This document shows positions 1 through 9,340 of a DNA stretch of 64,000 bases, one piece after another. Origin of the DNA: Psychrobacter sp. NZS113 (lineage in GTDB: Bacteria > Pseudomonadota > Gammaproteobacteria > Pseudomonadales > Moraxellaceae); contig NZ_JADYWL010000001.1 in NCBI RefSeq assembly GCF_015864825.1, positions 620,001-684,000 of the forward strand, given 5' to 3'. Below the pieces are notes generated by a model. That model did no database searches, was not told the DNA's origin, and worked only from the letters and a program-made list of their open reading frames with translations. Numbering within the stretch: the stretch's first letter is position 1; each line of letters opens with the position of its first letter. Made by a program: the position numbers and the translations under genes.

Positions 1-1
1 A

Positions 2-1372
2 GGTGCAACTGACGAGCAGCTTGATTTCCCAGTTGTTTATGCATCAGCATTGAACGGTGTTGCAGGTTTAGAAGCTGATAATTTAGCTGATGATATGACG
101 CCACTGTTTAAGACTATCGTTGATGTTGTACAGGCTCCACAGGTTGATGCAGATGCACCATTCCGCATGCAAATCTCAAGCCTTGACTTCAATAGCTTTG
201 TTGGTGTTATCGGTATTGGTCGTATCCAGCGTGGTAAAGTTAAACTTAACACGCAAGTAACTGTCATTGACAAGCATGGCAACACGCGTAATGGTCGTAT
301 TCTAAAAATCATGGGCTATCATGGTCTTGATCGTATTGATGTTGAAGATGCACAGGCTGGTGATATCGTTTGCATCACTGGTATTGATGCACTTAATATC
401 TCAGATACGATTTGTGATCCAGCTAATGTTGAAGCATTACCAGCACTAACTGTAGATGAACCTACCGTATCAATGAACTTTCAAGTAAACAACTCACCGT
501 TCGCTGGTCGTGATGGTAAGTTTGTGACGTCACGTAATATTCGTGAGCGTCTTGAGCGTGAATTGATTCATAACGTAGCACTACGTGTAGAAGACACAGA
601 GTCTCCTGATAAATTTAAAGTATCAGGTCGCGGTGAGCTTCACTTATCCGTACTTATCGAAAACATGCGCCGTGAAGGTTTTGAGATGGGTGTTTCAGGC
701 CCAGAAGTTATCGTTAAAGAAGTTGATGGTAAACTACAAGAGCCGTATGAAAACGTTGTGTTCGATATTGAAGACGAACATCAAGGTTCTATCATGGAGC
801 AAGTTGGTCTACGCAAAGGCGAGATGACTAACATGGAACTTGATGGTAAAGGTCGTATGCGTATTGAAGCGACTATGCCTGCTCGTGGTTTGATTGGTTT
901 CCGTTCTGAGTTCTTAACACTGACTTCAGGTAGCGGTATCATGACTTCTAGCTTCTCACATTATGGTCCGCAAAAGATCGGTGATGTTGGTGGTCGCTCT
1001 AACGGTGTATTGGTTTCTATGACCAAAGGTGTTTGCCTAGGCTTCGCACTATTTAACCTTCAAAAACGTGGTAAGTTATTTGCTGAGCCACAGCTTGAAG
1101 TATATGAAGGTATGATTGTCGGTCTGAACTCTCGTAACGATGATATGACAGTTAACCCAACAACTGGTAAACAGCTAACCAACGTACGTGCTAGTGGTAC
1201 TGATGAAGCATTGACGTTGACACCAGCGGTTAAGTTTACGCTTGAGCAAGCACTTGAATTCATTCAAGATGATGAATTGGTTGAAGTGACACCTAAAGCG
1301 ATTCGTATCCGTAAGCGCTATCTGACTGAAAGTGAGCGTAAGCGTCACGGTCGTGGTAAAAAAGGTGCTTAA
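2..1372 (+). CDS. typA: Ribosome-associated GTPase TypA/BipA (5' end outside window)
   Basis: The open frame runs in from the left edge, so about the first 150-160 residues (most of the GTPase domain) are missing. What remains begins at the end of the G domain (YASALNG, the G5-like segment). It continues through the EF-G-like beta-barrel domain, the alpha/beta domains and the BipA-specific C-terminal domain (RGLIGFRSEFLT, then a basic tail). BipA is a translational GTPase that binds the 70S ribosome and helps 50S assembly and growth at low temperature or under stress. The TTG at 50 is not a start, because conserved residues precede it in frame. A hairpin terminator follows about 100 bp downstream, so the gene appears to end its transcript. 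Confidence 0.97.
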   Translation, partial: GATDEQLDFPVVYASALNGVAGLEADNLADDMTPLFKTIVDVVQAPQVDADAPFRMQISSLDFNSFVGVIGIGRIQRGKVKLNTQVTVIDKHGNTRNGRILKIMGYHGLDRIDVEDAQAGDIVCITGIDALNISDTICDPANVEALPALTVDEPTVSMNFQVNNSPFAGRDGKFVTSRNIRERLERELIHNVALRVEDTESPDKFKVSGRGELHLSVLIENMRREGFEMGVSGPEVIVKEVDGKLQEPYENVVFDIEDEHQGSIMEQVGLRKGEMTNMELDGKGRMRIEATMPARGLIGFRSEFLTLTSGSGIMTSSFSHYGPQKIGDVGGRSNGVLVSMTKGVCLGFALFNLQKRGKLFAEPQLEVYEGMIVGLNSRNDDMTVNPTTGKQLTNVRASGTDEALTLTPAVKFTLEQALEFIQDDELVEVTPKAIRIRKRYLTESERKRHGRGKKGA

Positions 1373-1470
1373 TATCAATAAGTGAGTTATTCAGTAATTC
1401 ATATCATTGATGTTTGACACTGAAACTCAATGTTAGTAAAAATTTTCTGGCATTGAAGCAGTTAAAAGAT

Positions 1471-1521
1471 TAGCAGTATAAGGTGAGCGATTAGTGCTTC
1501 ACTTTATACTGCTTTTTTTTG
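1471..1521 (+). terminator. Rho-independent terminator of typA
   Basis: A long inverted repeat (AGCAGTATAAGGTGA pairing with TCACTTTATACTGCT, one G-T pair) is followed by a run of eight T. It lies between typA and mscL. Confidence 0.85.
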
Positions 1522-1652
1522 TGTTGTAATTTTGCAAAAATAGAGACAGAATAACAAACAGTAGCAAAGTATTCATTTTTTGTTATAAAAGCTAAAGTTG
1601 AAGTAATTTTTAGACAGTGGTCTATTGGTAAATAAATTTTTAGGAGAAAACA

Positions 1653-2105
1653 ATGAGTATGGTATCGGAGTTTAAAGAGTTTGCGTTAAAAGGTAATGTG
1701 ATGGACCTAGCAGTTGGCGTCATCATTGGTGGTGCTTTCGCAACCATCACAACTTCTCTCGTGGCAGACATTATCATGCCTATCGTCGCCTTTATATTCG
1801 GTGGCGAAATTGACTTCAAAAACATGTTCTTAGTATTAGGGGACGCACCTGAAGGTATTGCGATGACCTATGATGCACTCAAAGAAGCGGGTGTTCCAGT
1901 ATTAGCATACGGTAACTTCATTACGGTGCTTATTAACTTCCTAATTTTAGCGTTTATTATCTTTATGATGGTTAGAACGGTAAATAAAATGCGCCGTGCT
2001 CAAGAAGTAGAGGAGGTGATAGAAGAGATTGTAGAGCCTTCAGAAGAAGTGCTATTACTTCGTGAAATTAGTGCCAAGTTAAGTAATGCCGATATCTCAA
2101 AATAA
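1653..2105 (+). CDS. mscL: Large-conductance mechanosensitive channel MscL
   Basis: The 150-residue protein has the usual length and the hallmark N-terminal helix and TM1 (EFKEFALKGNVMDLAVGVII, then GGAF). A periplasmic loop follows, then a second membrane helix near residues 85-108 and a charged C-terminal helix. MscL forms a homopentameric inner-membrane pore that opens under high membrane tension and releases solutes during hypo-osmotic shock. TAGGAG lies 6 bases before the ATG. The gene is flanked by terminators on both sides and looks monocistronic. The C-terminal tail is rich in Glu (EVEEVIEEIVEPSEE) and ends with a short predicted helix. Confidence 0.97.
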   Translation: MSMVSEFKEFALKGNVMDLAVGVIIGGAFATITTSLVADIIMPIVAFIFGGEIDFKNMFLVLGDAPEGIAMTYDALKEAGVPVLAYGNFITVLINFLILAFIIFMMVRTVNKMRRAQEVEEVIEEIVEPSEEVLLLREISAKLSNADISK

Positions 2106-2129
2106 AGTCATTAATAGGGTAGTTAAAAC

Positions 2130-2163
2130 AAAAAAAGGCTAACGTTGCGTTAGCCTTTTTTAT
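2130..2163 (+). terminator. Rho-independent terminator of mscL
   Basis: The stem AAAAAGGCTAACG / CGTTAGCCTTTTT has a 3-base loop and is followed by T-rich sequence. It is nearly symmetric and could also stop the minus-strand gene ending at 2229. Confidence 0.9.
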
Positions 2164-2228
2164 TGTCCATTTACAAACACATTATCTGTAGCGTCTATAT
2201 ATGGTTAAAAATGTTTGAGAATAACTGT

Positions 2229-2669
2229 TTATGGATTAACAATTACATAGTCGTTTGTATTAATCAAAATCTCTGATGGTTGGTCGACGACGATACGTAC
2301 GAGGTTGTTATCATTTGCTTGTGACTTGTAATAGTTGTCTTCAGCAACAGAGCAACCTAAGCAACGACCCATTGCGTCCCAAGGCTCTACAAATAGCTTC
2401 TGCTGCGCCTGATCTGCGTTGCCACCGATTAGTGAGAAAGGTAGGCTAACCAGGTAGAGTGCAGTACCAGCAACGGCACCTATCAGTTGTAGAGGCTTAC
2501 CTACAGTAACATCGGCCACCATAGTTCCGTAGGAAGGTCCAAAGTCATTCTCATCAATCTCTATTGCGGCCAAGGCTGGCTGCATGCTAGCGACCAACAG
2601 ACTTAAGCTGGTAGCAACAGTAAAAGCTTTTTGCTTAACTGTGCGTTGTTTCTTGGCTTTAACAGTCAT
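2229..2669 (-). CDS. Exported protein of unknown function
   Basis: I do not recognise a named family. The 146-residue product has a clear signal peptide: a Lys/Arg-rich start, a hydrophobic core TVATSLSLLVASM, and a probable cleavage after ALA near residue 34. A glycine-containing hydrophobic stretch follows (about residues 60-85, AVAGTALYLVSLPFSLIGG), then a segment with two cysteines (RCLGC). The mature part is therefore periplasmic or attached to the envelope, with one possible membrane helix or amphipathic insertion. The gene stands alone, convergent with mscL and separated from mutM by about 280 bp of A+T-rich sequence that should carry its promoter. Function is unknown. Confidence 0.75.
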   Translation of the reverse strand: MTVKAKKQRTVKQKAFTVATSLSLLVASMQPALAAIEIDENDFGPSYGTMVADVTVGKPLQLIGAVAGTALYLVSLPFSLIGGNADQAQQKLFVEPWDAMGRCLGCSVAEDNYYKSQANDNNLVRIVVDQPSEILINTNDYVIVNP

Positions 2670-2948
2670 AACGATATCCTAAAATTCACAATTGGTATGA
2701 TTAGTGGCTACTGATATTTCTAAAAAAAATATCTTGGCAGCGATAGGTAAGCTAAATATTACAGATAAATAAACCGTATGCACTATTTATGTAAGTGTTA
2801 TTACTATTAAAGCAAGATGTGGGCTAATAAGCAACAAAAATGCGCATGATATACCGGTTTGAATGAAAAAATATAAACCATTAAGATGAAATTACTACGC
2901 TGTTGATTATAGATCGAAAGGGGTAAGTAAAAATACTGAAAATTATGG

Positions 2949-3887
2949 TTAGCCTATTGGTTGACAACTAGGGCAAAATACACTGGCTCGGCCATTAAGC
3001 TTGATATTCTCAAGCGTTGTCTGACAATGTGGACACGCTTCACCTTGTCTGCCATAAACGTTTAATGTCTGCTGAAAGTAACCTGTTTGACCACTAGCAA
3101 CGGTAAAATCTCGTAGTGTCGAACCACCTAGTGCTATTGCCTTTTTTAGAATAACTTTAATATGATCAACTAAAATGACAATTTGATCGTACGATAATTT
3201 ATGAGAAGGTGTGGCCGGATGAATGCCTGATAAATACAAGCTTTCTGCGGCATAGATGTTCCCTACACCTACCACTACCTGCTGTTCCATAATAACTGAC
3301 TTGATAGGGCGAGAGATAGGTTGCTTTTTTGATTTAGCTTTATTTGCGACAGTTGCCTCAGAATTTTCACCAGATACGCTTGTACGTTGAATCAAGTGGT
3401 ATAGATAGTCCGCAGTAAATACATCTGAAAGCGGTTCAGGACCTAGGTGGTCCAATAGCTTGGCACTATAATCTTGATACCACAATACCGAGCCAAATCG
3501 TCTTGGGTCATAATAGTGTAGCTGGGATTTGGTATTATCAGCATTATTGAAGACTATTACTAAATGGTCGTGCTTGCGTTTATCCGTGCCATAACTGTGC
3601 TGCTGTAAGCTACCTGACATGCCTAAATGAATCAATAGCTGCTGAGGTGCTAACTTATCAGATTGCGCCATAGCGTTACTATCATTAGATGACGCAGGTA
3701 AAAAGTTCAGTATTAAATACTTTGCTCGGCGCTCGACACTAGCTAATGTGAAATCAACCAAGATATCTAAGTCATCTGGCATCGCCCAGCGTAGCTTCGG
3801 CTGGAATATTTTTACATCGATAACCTGTTGACCTAGTAATGGCGCTAGGCTAGTTTTGGTTGTTTCTACTTCAGGTAATTCAGGCAT
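2949..3887 (-). CDS. mutM: Formamidopyrimidine-DNA glycosylase (Fpg/MutM)
   Basis: This bifunctional DNA glycosylase/AP lyase removes 8-oxoguanine and formamidopyrimidines. The protein starts with the catalytic MPELPEVET, in which Pro2 is the nucleophile. It has the helix-two-turn-helix segment VVGVGNIYAAESL and ends with a four-cysteine zinc finger (CPHC...CPSCQ) that binds DNA. At 312 residues it is longer than the usual 270. The surplus is two hydrophilic loops, about residues 66-83 and 172-192, outside the catalytic motifs. It is the last gene of the cysM-exonuclease-rlmD-relA block, 54 bp after relA. Confidence 0.97.
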   Translation of the reverse strand: MPELPEVETTKTSLAPLLGQQVIDVKIFQPKLRWAMPDDLDILVDFTLASVERRAKYLILNFLPASSNDSNAMAQSDKLAPQQLLIHLGMSGSLQQHSYGTDKRKHDHLVIVFNNADNTKSQLHYYDPRRFGSVLWYQDYSAKLLDHLGPEPLSDVFTADYLYHLIQRTSVSGENSEATVANKAKSKKQPISRPIKSVIMEQQVVVGVGNIYAAESLYLSGIHPATPSHKLSYDQIVILVDHIKVILKKAIALGGSTLRDFTVASGQTGYFQQTLNVYGRQGEACPHCQTTLENIKLNGRASVFCPSCQPIG

Positions 3888-3941
3888 GATATTTCTATAA
3901 CAACTTTATGATTAAGTGAATATTTATAGCCAGGCTTGTAT

Positions 3942-6494
3942 TTAAACAACGGCGCGACGAGCATGCAAGATACCATGCTGTTGCTCTAACTTAGCTAGCA
4001 ATTTAGACAAATGAGCCAGTCCCGAAACTTCGATATGAAACTTCAAAAAGGCAATATTATCGTCATTGCTAAGCGTTTGAACCTGACGGATATTGACATT
4101 TTCTTTATCAATAATTTGTGTCAAGTCACGCAATAGCCCTCGTCTATCATAAGCCTCTACATGGATATCAACGGGTTGATAACGACCAGACTGTACTCGC
4201 CAAGCAGCTTCTATCGCACGCTCAGGGTCTCGCTCGATTAGACGCGAATACTCAGGGCAGCCACGATTATGAACACTAACACCGCGTGACAAAGTGATGT
4301 AGCCCGCAATTGGCTCACCATGTACAGGGTGACAGCAACCTGCTAAATTGACCTCAATATTATCCAAACCATCAATATGAATTTTATAGGCATCAATTTT
4401 GCCAGTATCTCTATTATCTACGCTAGGTATAAAATCTTCAGGAGGTCTTTCAGGCTCTAGATGTAGCTGTCGAGAGATGTGACTGGTTAACTGATTTAAA
4501 CCGATATCACCAGTGACCAGTCCAACGATAATATCGTCGGTAGTATTGGCATTGAAATGCTGAAGGTAATCGTTTAAATCAATACTGTTTGGATGTACCG
4601 ATAGTCGTTCAAGCTCTTTGCTGAGCATTTGACGACCAATCTCAATATTTTTATCACGGTCTTGTTTGTTAAACCACTGTCTTAATTTTGAGCGGGCGCG
4701 GTTGGTGTGAATATAACCAAGTGAGGCAACTAGCCAATCGCGATTAGGTTCACGTGATGCCTTAGTGATAATTTCAACTTGCTCACCCGTTTTGAGCTGA
4801 TAGGTGAGCGGCACATAGCGTTGATTGACTCGAGCAGCTTGCGCACGATTGCCAACTTGAGTATGCACGTAGTAAGCAAAATCAAGAACGGTCGCACCTT
4901 TTGGTAATTCAGTAATATCACCATCACGGCTAAAGATATAAATACGTTCGAGCTCATCAAAATCAACGAGTTGCTCTTCTTCATCTAGCTCTATCTCATC
5001 GAGCTCTTCACCTGTTAATGAGGGTGACCGTAGCTGATTACGCGTTTCATTATTAATAGATAAGAGCTGACGCAGAGAGCTGATTCTTTGATTAAGGTAA
5101 TTATCCTTTTTATTCTTCAGACCTTCTTTGTAGTTGACGTGCGCACACATGCCAAGCTCTGCTTCAAAATGCATCTCATGTGTACGAATTTGTACTTCGA
5201 GAGATTTATTCTTAGCAATCACAGCAGTGTGTAGCGAGCGATACCCGTTAGATTTTGGATTGGTGATATAGTCATCAAACTGTTCAGGAATATAACGCCA
5301 TAAGCCATGTACCAATCCTAGGACGTGGTAACAATCTGAAGGGTTGGTGACCAATACCCGCAATGCACGAATATCATAAAGCTGATCAAATGATAAGCCT
5401 TTGAGCTTCATTTTTCGGTAAATCGAATAGATATGTTTGACACGTCCAGAAACCTCACCTTCAATATTGGCTTCTGCTAATGCTTCATTAAGTTTGTTTT
5501 GCACGCGCTGAATATAGGATTCACGTTCGCTGCGCTTTTCGGATAGTAGCTTAGCAATTTCTTTGTAGCGATCAGGCGCAAGATAACGAAAAGCTAAATC
5601 CTCAAGTTCCCATTTTAGTTGTGCGATACCCAGTCGATGCGCCAATGGAGCATAGATGGTCATAACTTCACGTGCCACACGACTTTGTCTATCTACACTA
5701 GAAAAAGTCAGCTCACGCATGGCAAATGTACGCTCAGACAGCTTAATCAGTACGACGCGTACATCATTGGTGACAGAGATGAGCATGCTATAAATATTGG
5801 ATAGTTGATCACGCTGGTTATTGACGAAGTGATCTTCTAAGCGTTTATTGCTCTCGATAATTTCAGATAGCTTACCCATTGCCAAGGCATCTTTGACTAA
5901 GGTAGATATATCAGAGCCAAAGTTTTTTTCTATCTCAGCGAGGCTAATGATAGATTTACGCGCACTACGATAGAGCATTGCAGCCACAAGAGCATCTTCA
6001 TCCTGATAGAGGTAGGTCAATATATCCGTCATACCAATACCAGTGACATAAGCGCCCGAGCGTTCAGACTCGCTAGTATTCATATGATTGCGAATAAATT
6101 CACAAGCGGCGTGCAGGTTAGGGACAGAGTCTTGACCAATACGTTTGGCTACATTGTCCAGCCAAGTGGGAACGTCGATATTCACCTGATCTAAGTCAAT
6201 AGCTTCAAGCTCTTCTTCAGAGAGCGTATTGTTTTCATCTAACAGCGGGTTATCAGAATACTCGTTCTCAAGCTTTGGATCATGGCTGTGAAAAGCATGT
6301 AAGGCCGAGCGATCAAAAGTGGTGTGTAGCTTATGAGTTGCTAGCTGGTATTTGATATCGAGCGGGATTTGGGCATAGCTATTGGCAGACTGATGAGAGC
6401 GTTGGCTCGCAACCAGTTGGGCTGCAAGCGTTGCACTATCGGCTTGTGTGGTCTGTCCATCCACTAGCGGTAATCCTTCACGAATTTTTACCAT
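3942..6494 (-). CDS. relA: (p)ppGpp synthetase RelA
   Basis: RelA makes (p)ppGpp from GTP/GDP and ATP when an uncharged tRNA sits in the ribosomal A site. The N-terminal hydrolase-like domain has AAMLYRSARKS where active hydrolases carry an HD...ED metal site, so it should be inactive and the enzyme is RelA rather than SpoT. The synthetase domain follows (SGRVKHIYSIYRKM; then QFDDY, the acidic version of the motif that separates RelA from RxKD-type bifunctional enzymes). After it come TGS (IYIFSRDGDITELPKG), a conserved-cysteine domain (AGCCHPVHG) and a C-terminal ACT domain. At 850 residues it is about 100 longer than E. coli RelA, mostly an N-terminal extension. AGAGGAG precedes the ATG. 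It lies 300 bp downstream of rlmD, with a strong hairpin between. Confidence 0.95.
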   Translation of the reverse strand: MVKIREGLPLVDGQTTQADSATLAAQLVASQRSHQSANSYAQIPLDIKYQLATHKLHTTFDRSALHAFHSHDPKLENEYSDNPLLDENNTLSEEELEAIDLDQVNIDVPTWLDNVAKRIGQDSVPNLHAACEFIRNHMNTSESERSGAYVTGIGMTDILTYLYQDEDALVAAMLYRSARKSIISLAEIEKNFGSDISTLVKDALAMGKLSEIIESNKRLEDHFVNNQRDQLSNIYSMLISVTNDVRVVLIKLSERTFAMRELTFSSVDRQSRVAREVMTIYAPLAHRLGIAQLKWELEDLAFRYLAPDRYKEIAKLLSEKRSERESYIQRVQNKLNEALAEANIEGEVSGRVKHIYSIYRKMKLKGLSFDQLYDIRALRVLVTNPSDCYHVLGLVHGLWRYIPEQFDDYITNPKSNGYRSLHTAVIAKNKSLEVQIRTHEMHFEAELGMCAHVNYKEGLKNKKDNYLNQRISSLRQLLSINNETRNQLRSPSLTGEELDEIELDEEEQLVDFDELERIYIFSRDGDITELPKGATVLDFAYYVHTQVGNRAQAARVNQRYVPLTYQLKTGEQVEIITKASREPNRDWLVASLGYIHTNRARSKLRQWFNKQDRDKNIEIGRQMLSKELERLSVHPNSIDLNDYLQHFNANTTDDIIVGLVTGDIGLNQLTSHISRQLHLEPERPPEDFIPSVDNRDTGKIDAYKIHIDGLDNIEVNLAGCCHPVHGEPIAGYITLSRGVSVHNRGCPEYSRLIERDPERAIEAAWRVQSGRYQPVDIHVEAYDRRGLLRDLTQIIDKENVNIRQVQTLSNDDNIAFLKFHIEVSGLAHLSKLLAKLEQQHGILHARRAVV

Positions 6495-6592
6495 AGCCGG
6501 CTCCTCTTAGCTATTTTGAATTGAGTATAACCTCGTCTACTATACACACACTTCAAATTCGTATTTCATAAAGTGGCAGATATAAACCAATG

Positions 6593-6622
6593 TAGCTGCT
6601 AAAAAGCGATTTTTAGCAGCTA
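6593..6622. repeat. Perfect 13-bp inverted repeat in the rlmD-relA gap
   Basis: TAGCTGCTAAAAA, a 4-base loop, then its exact reverse complement. It lies about 100 bp before the relA start and about 170 bp after the rlmD stop on the transcribed strand. There is no T run after the stem, so it is not a standard terminator. It could be an operator, an RNA processing or protection hairpin, or a weak pause. Confidence 0.75.
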
Positions 6623-6793
6623 GAAAATGCGTGTAAAATATATAAAGCTATGAGTATTGACGTTCACTAAGTTCTGATTTTCTAGACATAGAAAAGTTGT
6701 TTACTATTATCCCATTTTAAGATGACAAATCAAGCAAGGCTATGTAATGTCTGTTGTTAATCAAGGTAAATAGCTCGATTAACAAAGAGAAGA

Positions 6794-8335
6794 TTAAATG
6801 GCTACTTTTTCAAAGCGAGCGATTGATTCAACATGACCAGTATGGCAGAACATATCCATCACGCCAGCATGTGTCAGACGATAGCCTTGTTCTAACAGCG
6901 CTTTGGTATCACGGGCAAGGGTCGCAGGATTACAAGAAACGTAAACGATTCGCTCAGCATTAAATTTAGGCAAATACTGCATAATCTCCCAAGCACCAGA
7001 GCGCGGTGGATCAATTAGTAGCGCATCAAACCCTTGGTTGGCCCAAGGTTTATCAGTGCAATCATGTGTCAAATCTTGGCTATAAAACTCAGTATTATTG
7101 ATGCCATTGCGACGTGCGTTATCTGCTGCGCGTGCGGTCATGGCTTCGCTTCCTTCCACGCCAACCACTGAACCTGTCTCGCCGACGAGTCGCGCTAGCG
7201 GTAAGCTAAAGTTACCCAAGCCACTAAATAAATCCAGTACGCGTTCACCTGCTTTTAGGTCTAATAAATCGCAAGCGAGCTTGGTCATTTGACGATTCAC
7301 AGATAAGTTAACTTGAGTAAAATCAGTCGGGATAAATTCAAACGTCAGATCATACTCTGGCAGTTGGTAATACAGACGGCCAAACTGTTGGCTCATGTCA
7401 TCAGCATCTGTTAATGCAATGCGTTGGATACTATCAGCCCCTTTAGACTGAAGGTATAGTTGCCAATTACGTGCCGCAAAAAATACTTTTAATTTATCTA
7501 CATCACCGTCTGATAATGGCTCTAAGTTTCGCACGATAAGGGCAACTGGCTGATTACCATCTGGTAACTCAGGTATCTGCTCACCCATGGCCAATTCAAG
7601 CTGAGCAATTTTGTTACGACTCTCTAACGTGCTGATCAATGCTTTTAAGTTTTCAATCTCAAACCCAATTCGTGGGTCTAAAATATGACACTCATTTAAC
7701 TCCGCTAAAAAGTTACTTGAGCGCTCACGGAAGCCAACCAAAGCTGTTTCTTTTTTGGTGACATAACGCACACCTAGACGTGCTTTGGTACGATAGCCGA
7801 GTCGATCACCAACGATTGGTGCAAGCCAGTTATCAGGCTCTACATTGGCTTGGTGCATGAGCATTTCAGCCAGTACAGATTGCTTAAAGTTGATTTGTTT
7901 TTCTGGCTGCCAATGCTGCAAGTTACAGCCACCACAGACGCCAAAATGTGGACACGGTGGTACGGCACGTTCAGGATTTGGGTTGGCAGTGATGCTGATT
8001 GCATCGCCTTCCTCAAAACTGGCACGGCTATTGGTTATTTTGACCAATGCGCTTTCACCTGGTAGCGCAAAACTAACAAAGGTTGTTTTGCCATGCTTGT
8101 CTTCAGCATGACCATCATCAACCCCAAAACCATTGCCATAGATGGCAACACCGCGACCATCATGCGACAATCTATCGATGGTAAAAGGAATCGGTTCTGC
8201 ATCTTTTAGGCGACGACGTGTTTTTGATGATGGCTTAGATTTTTTCTTATTTGGTGGGACGACGATGGTTTGTCTATCGTTAGTTTGTGGCGCTGCGTCA
8301 GATGCTATAGACGTTTTTGAATCGGTGGGTTGCAT
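6794..8335 (-). CDS. rlmD: 23S rRNA (uracil-1939-C5)-methyltransferase RlmD
   Basis: RlmD uses S-adenosylmethionine to methylate U1939 of 23S rRNA. A basic, low-complexity extension of about 50 residues precedes a TRAM RNA-binding domain ([14 protein letters not shown]). Next come the [4Fe-4S] cysteines ([10 protein letters not shown] plus ECHIL) and the methyltransferase fold with the SAM loop [13 protein letters not shown]. The catalytic cysteine is in [14 protein letters not shown]. Length is 513 against about 433 in E. coli, the difference being the N-terminal tail and loop insertions. The rlmD-relA pair facing barA is the arrangement known from enterobacteria. Start supported by AAGGCAGG upstream. 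Confidence 0.96.
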   Translation of the reverse strand: MQPTDSKTSIASDAAPQTNDRQTIVVPPNKKKSKPSSKTRRRLKDAEPIPFTIDRLSHDGRGVAIYGNGFGVDDGHAEDKHGKTTFVSFALPGESALVKITNSRASFEEGDAISITANPNPERAVPPCPHFGVCGGCNLQHWQPEKQINFKQSVLAEMLMHQANVEPDNWLAPIVGDRLGYRTKARLGVRYVTKKETALVGFRERSSNFLAELNECHILDPRIGFEIENLKALISTLESRNKIAQLELAMGEQIPELPDGNQPVALIVRNLEPLSDGDVDKLKVFFAARNWQLYLQSKGADSIQRIALTDADDMSQQFGRLYYQLPEYDLTFEFIPTDFTQVNLSVNRQMTKLACDLLDLKAGERVLDLFSGLGNFSLPLARLVGETGSVVGVEGSEAMTARAADNARRNGINNTEFYSQDLTHDCTDKPWANQGFDALLIDPPRSGAWEIMQYLPKFNAERIVYVSCNPATLARDTKALLEQGYRLTHAGVMDMFCHTGHVESIARFEKVAI

Positions 8336-8408
8336 AAACCTGCCTTAATAATAAATGATAAATAACAAAGAAATAATAGTAAAAGCGACTGCTTAGAATG
8401 CGGTATTT

Positions 8409-9233
8409 TTATGATATGGGTGCAGATGACCAATTTGATATGAAAGCTTGATGACGTATGATGCCATCTGCTGGGGCATATTGTACTAAATAATCATAGC
8501 TCTGCTGCTGCCAAGTATCAAAGTCTTGTGAGGATAATTGCCCTGTTAAACGCAACCAGCGCAGATAGATGAGCCACGTATTCATGACGTCAGACTCGCA
8601 ATAGGTAGATAGCGCTTGCCAATCCCCATTAGTGACCAGGTCACCAACCATGCTGCCATCAATATCAGTTTTGCCGGGTAGGCCATAAAGGCTTGCGACG
8701 ATATCCATGGCTTCGCGATGGCTAGCACCGTACTGACTGAACCTATCCATCAAATCAAGATGACGAGTGTGAAAGCGGTTAGTGTAATTATCAAAGCGCA
8801 TGTTTTTGATACGATCGCCTTCTTCAAATAACCATGGTGCTGACAAGTCATACTGCATGGCACGATATATCAGTACAGGGATATCAAAACCTGAACCGTT
8901 CCAACTGATCAGTTGCGGCAGTTTTTTAAGATCACTAAATGCTCGAAAGAATTTAGTGAGAATCTCTTCTTCGCTGAATTTATCTGCGGTCAACGAAAAT
9001 AAGGAGAAATTGCCATCTTTAATATATAAAGCAGAAATACAGACAATACGCTGTAGTGGCAGGCGCATAAAGTCGTGACCAGCTTCTTGCATACGAAGAG
9101 CTGTCAAAGCACTTAGCGTATCTGCATCATTGAGCTCAGCCAACTGCGGATAGATACGGCGAGCCGCATCCGTATCGGCGACAGTCTCGATATTAAAAAC
9201 CAGTATAGGGTCGGAAGGTCGGGCTTGTGACAT
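8409..9233 (-). CDS. Predicted 3'-5' exonuclease of the PolB-like DEDD family
   Basis: The 274-residue protein matches the family of predicted exonucleases related to the proofreading domain of PolB. Visible motifs are exo I (VFNIETV, residues 12-18), exo II (ISWNGSGFDIPVL) and exo III (YCESDVMNTWLIYLR). In the members I know, exo I reads FDIET. Here the codon is AAT, so the first metal-binding aspartate is asparagine, while the exo II and exo III aspartates and the exo I glutamate remain. That predicts weakened or lost nuclease activity, or a structural nucleic-acid-binding role. It sits between cysM and rlmD, all on the same strand with gaps of about 75-110 bp. CAGGAT lies 5 bases before the ATG. 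Confidence 0.85.
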   Translation of the reverse strand: MSQARPSDPILVFNIETVADTDAARRIYPQLAELNDADTLSALTALRMQEAGHDFMRLPLQRIVCISALYIKDGNFSLFSLTADKFSEEEILTKFFRAFSDLKKLPQLISWNGSGFDIPVLIYRAMQYDLSAPWLFEEGDRIKNMRFDNYTNRFHTRHLDLMDRFSQYGASHREAMDIVASLYGLPGKTDIDGSMVGDLVTNGDWQALSTYCESDVMNTWLIYLRWLRLTGQLSSQDFDTWQQQSYDYLVQYAPADGIIRHQAFISNWSSAPIS

Positions 9234-9340
9234 AGATAATCCTGACTATTTATCAACGTGTCGTTAATCCACTATAGAAGAGGGATAGTATTAATCTCTC
9301 TTAAATTGAACCAACTATATTGAGCAGTGTTGTCTGCTCG

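Noticed and set aside
3942..6494. SpoT as the identity of the (p)ppGpp enzyme
   Set aside because: The hydrolase HD and ED residues are missing and the synthetase motif is of the acidic RelA type; the neighbours rlmD and barA also fit relA.
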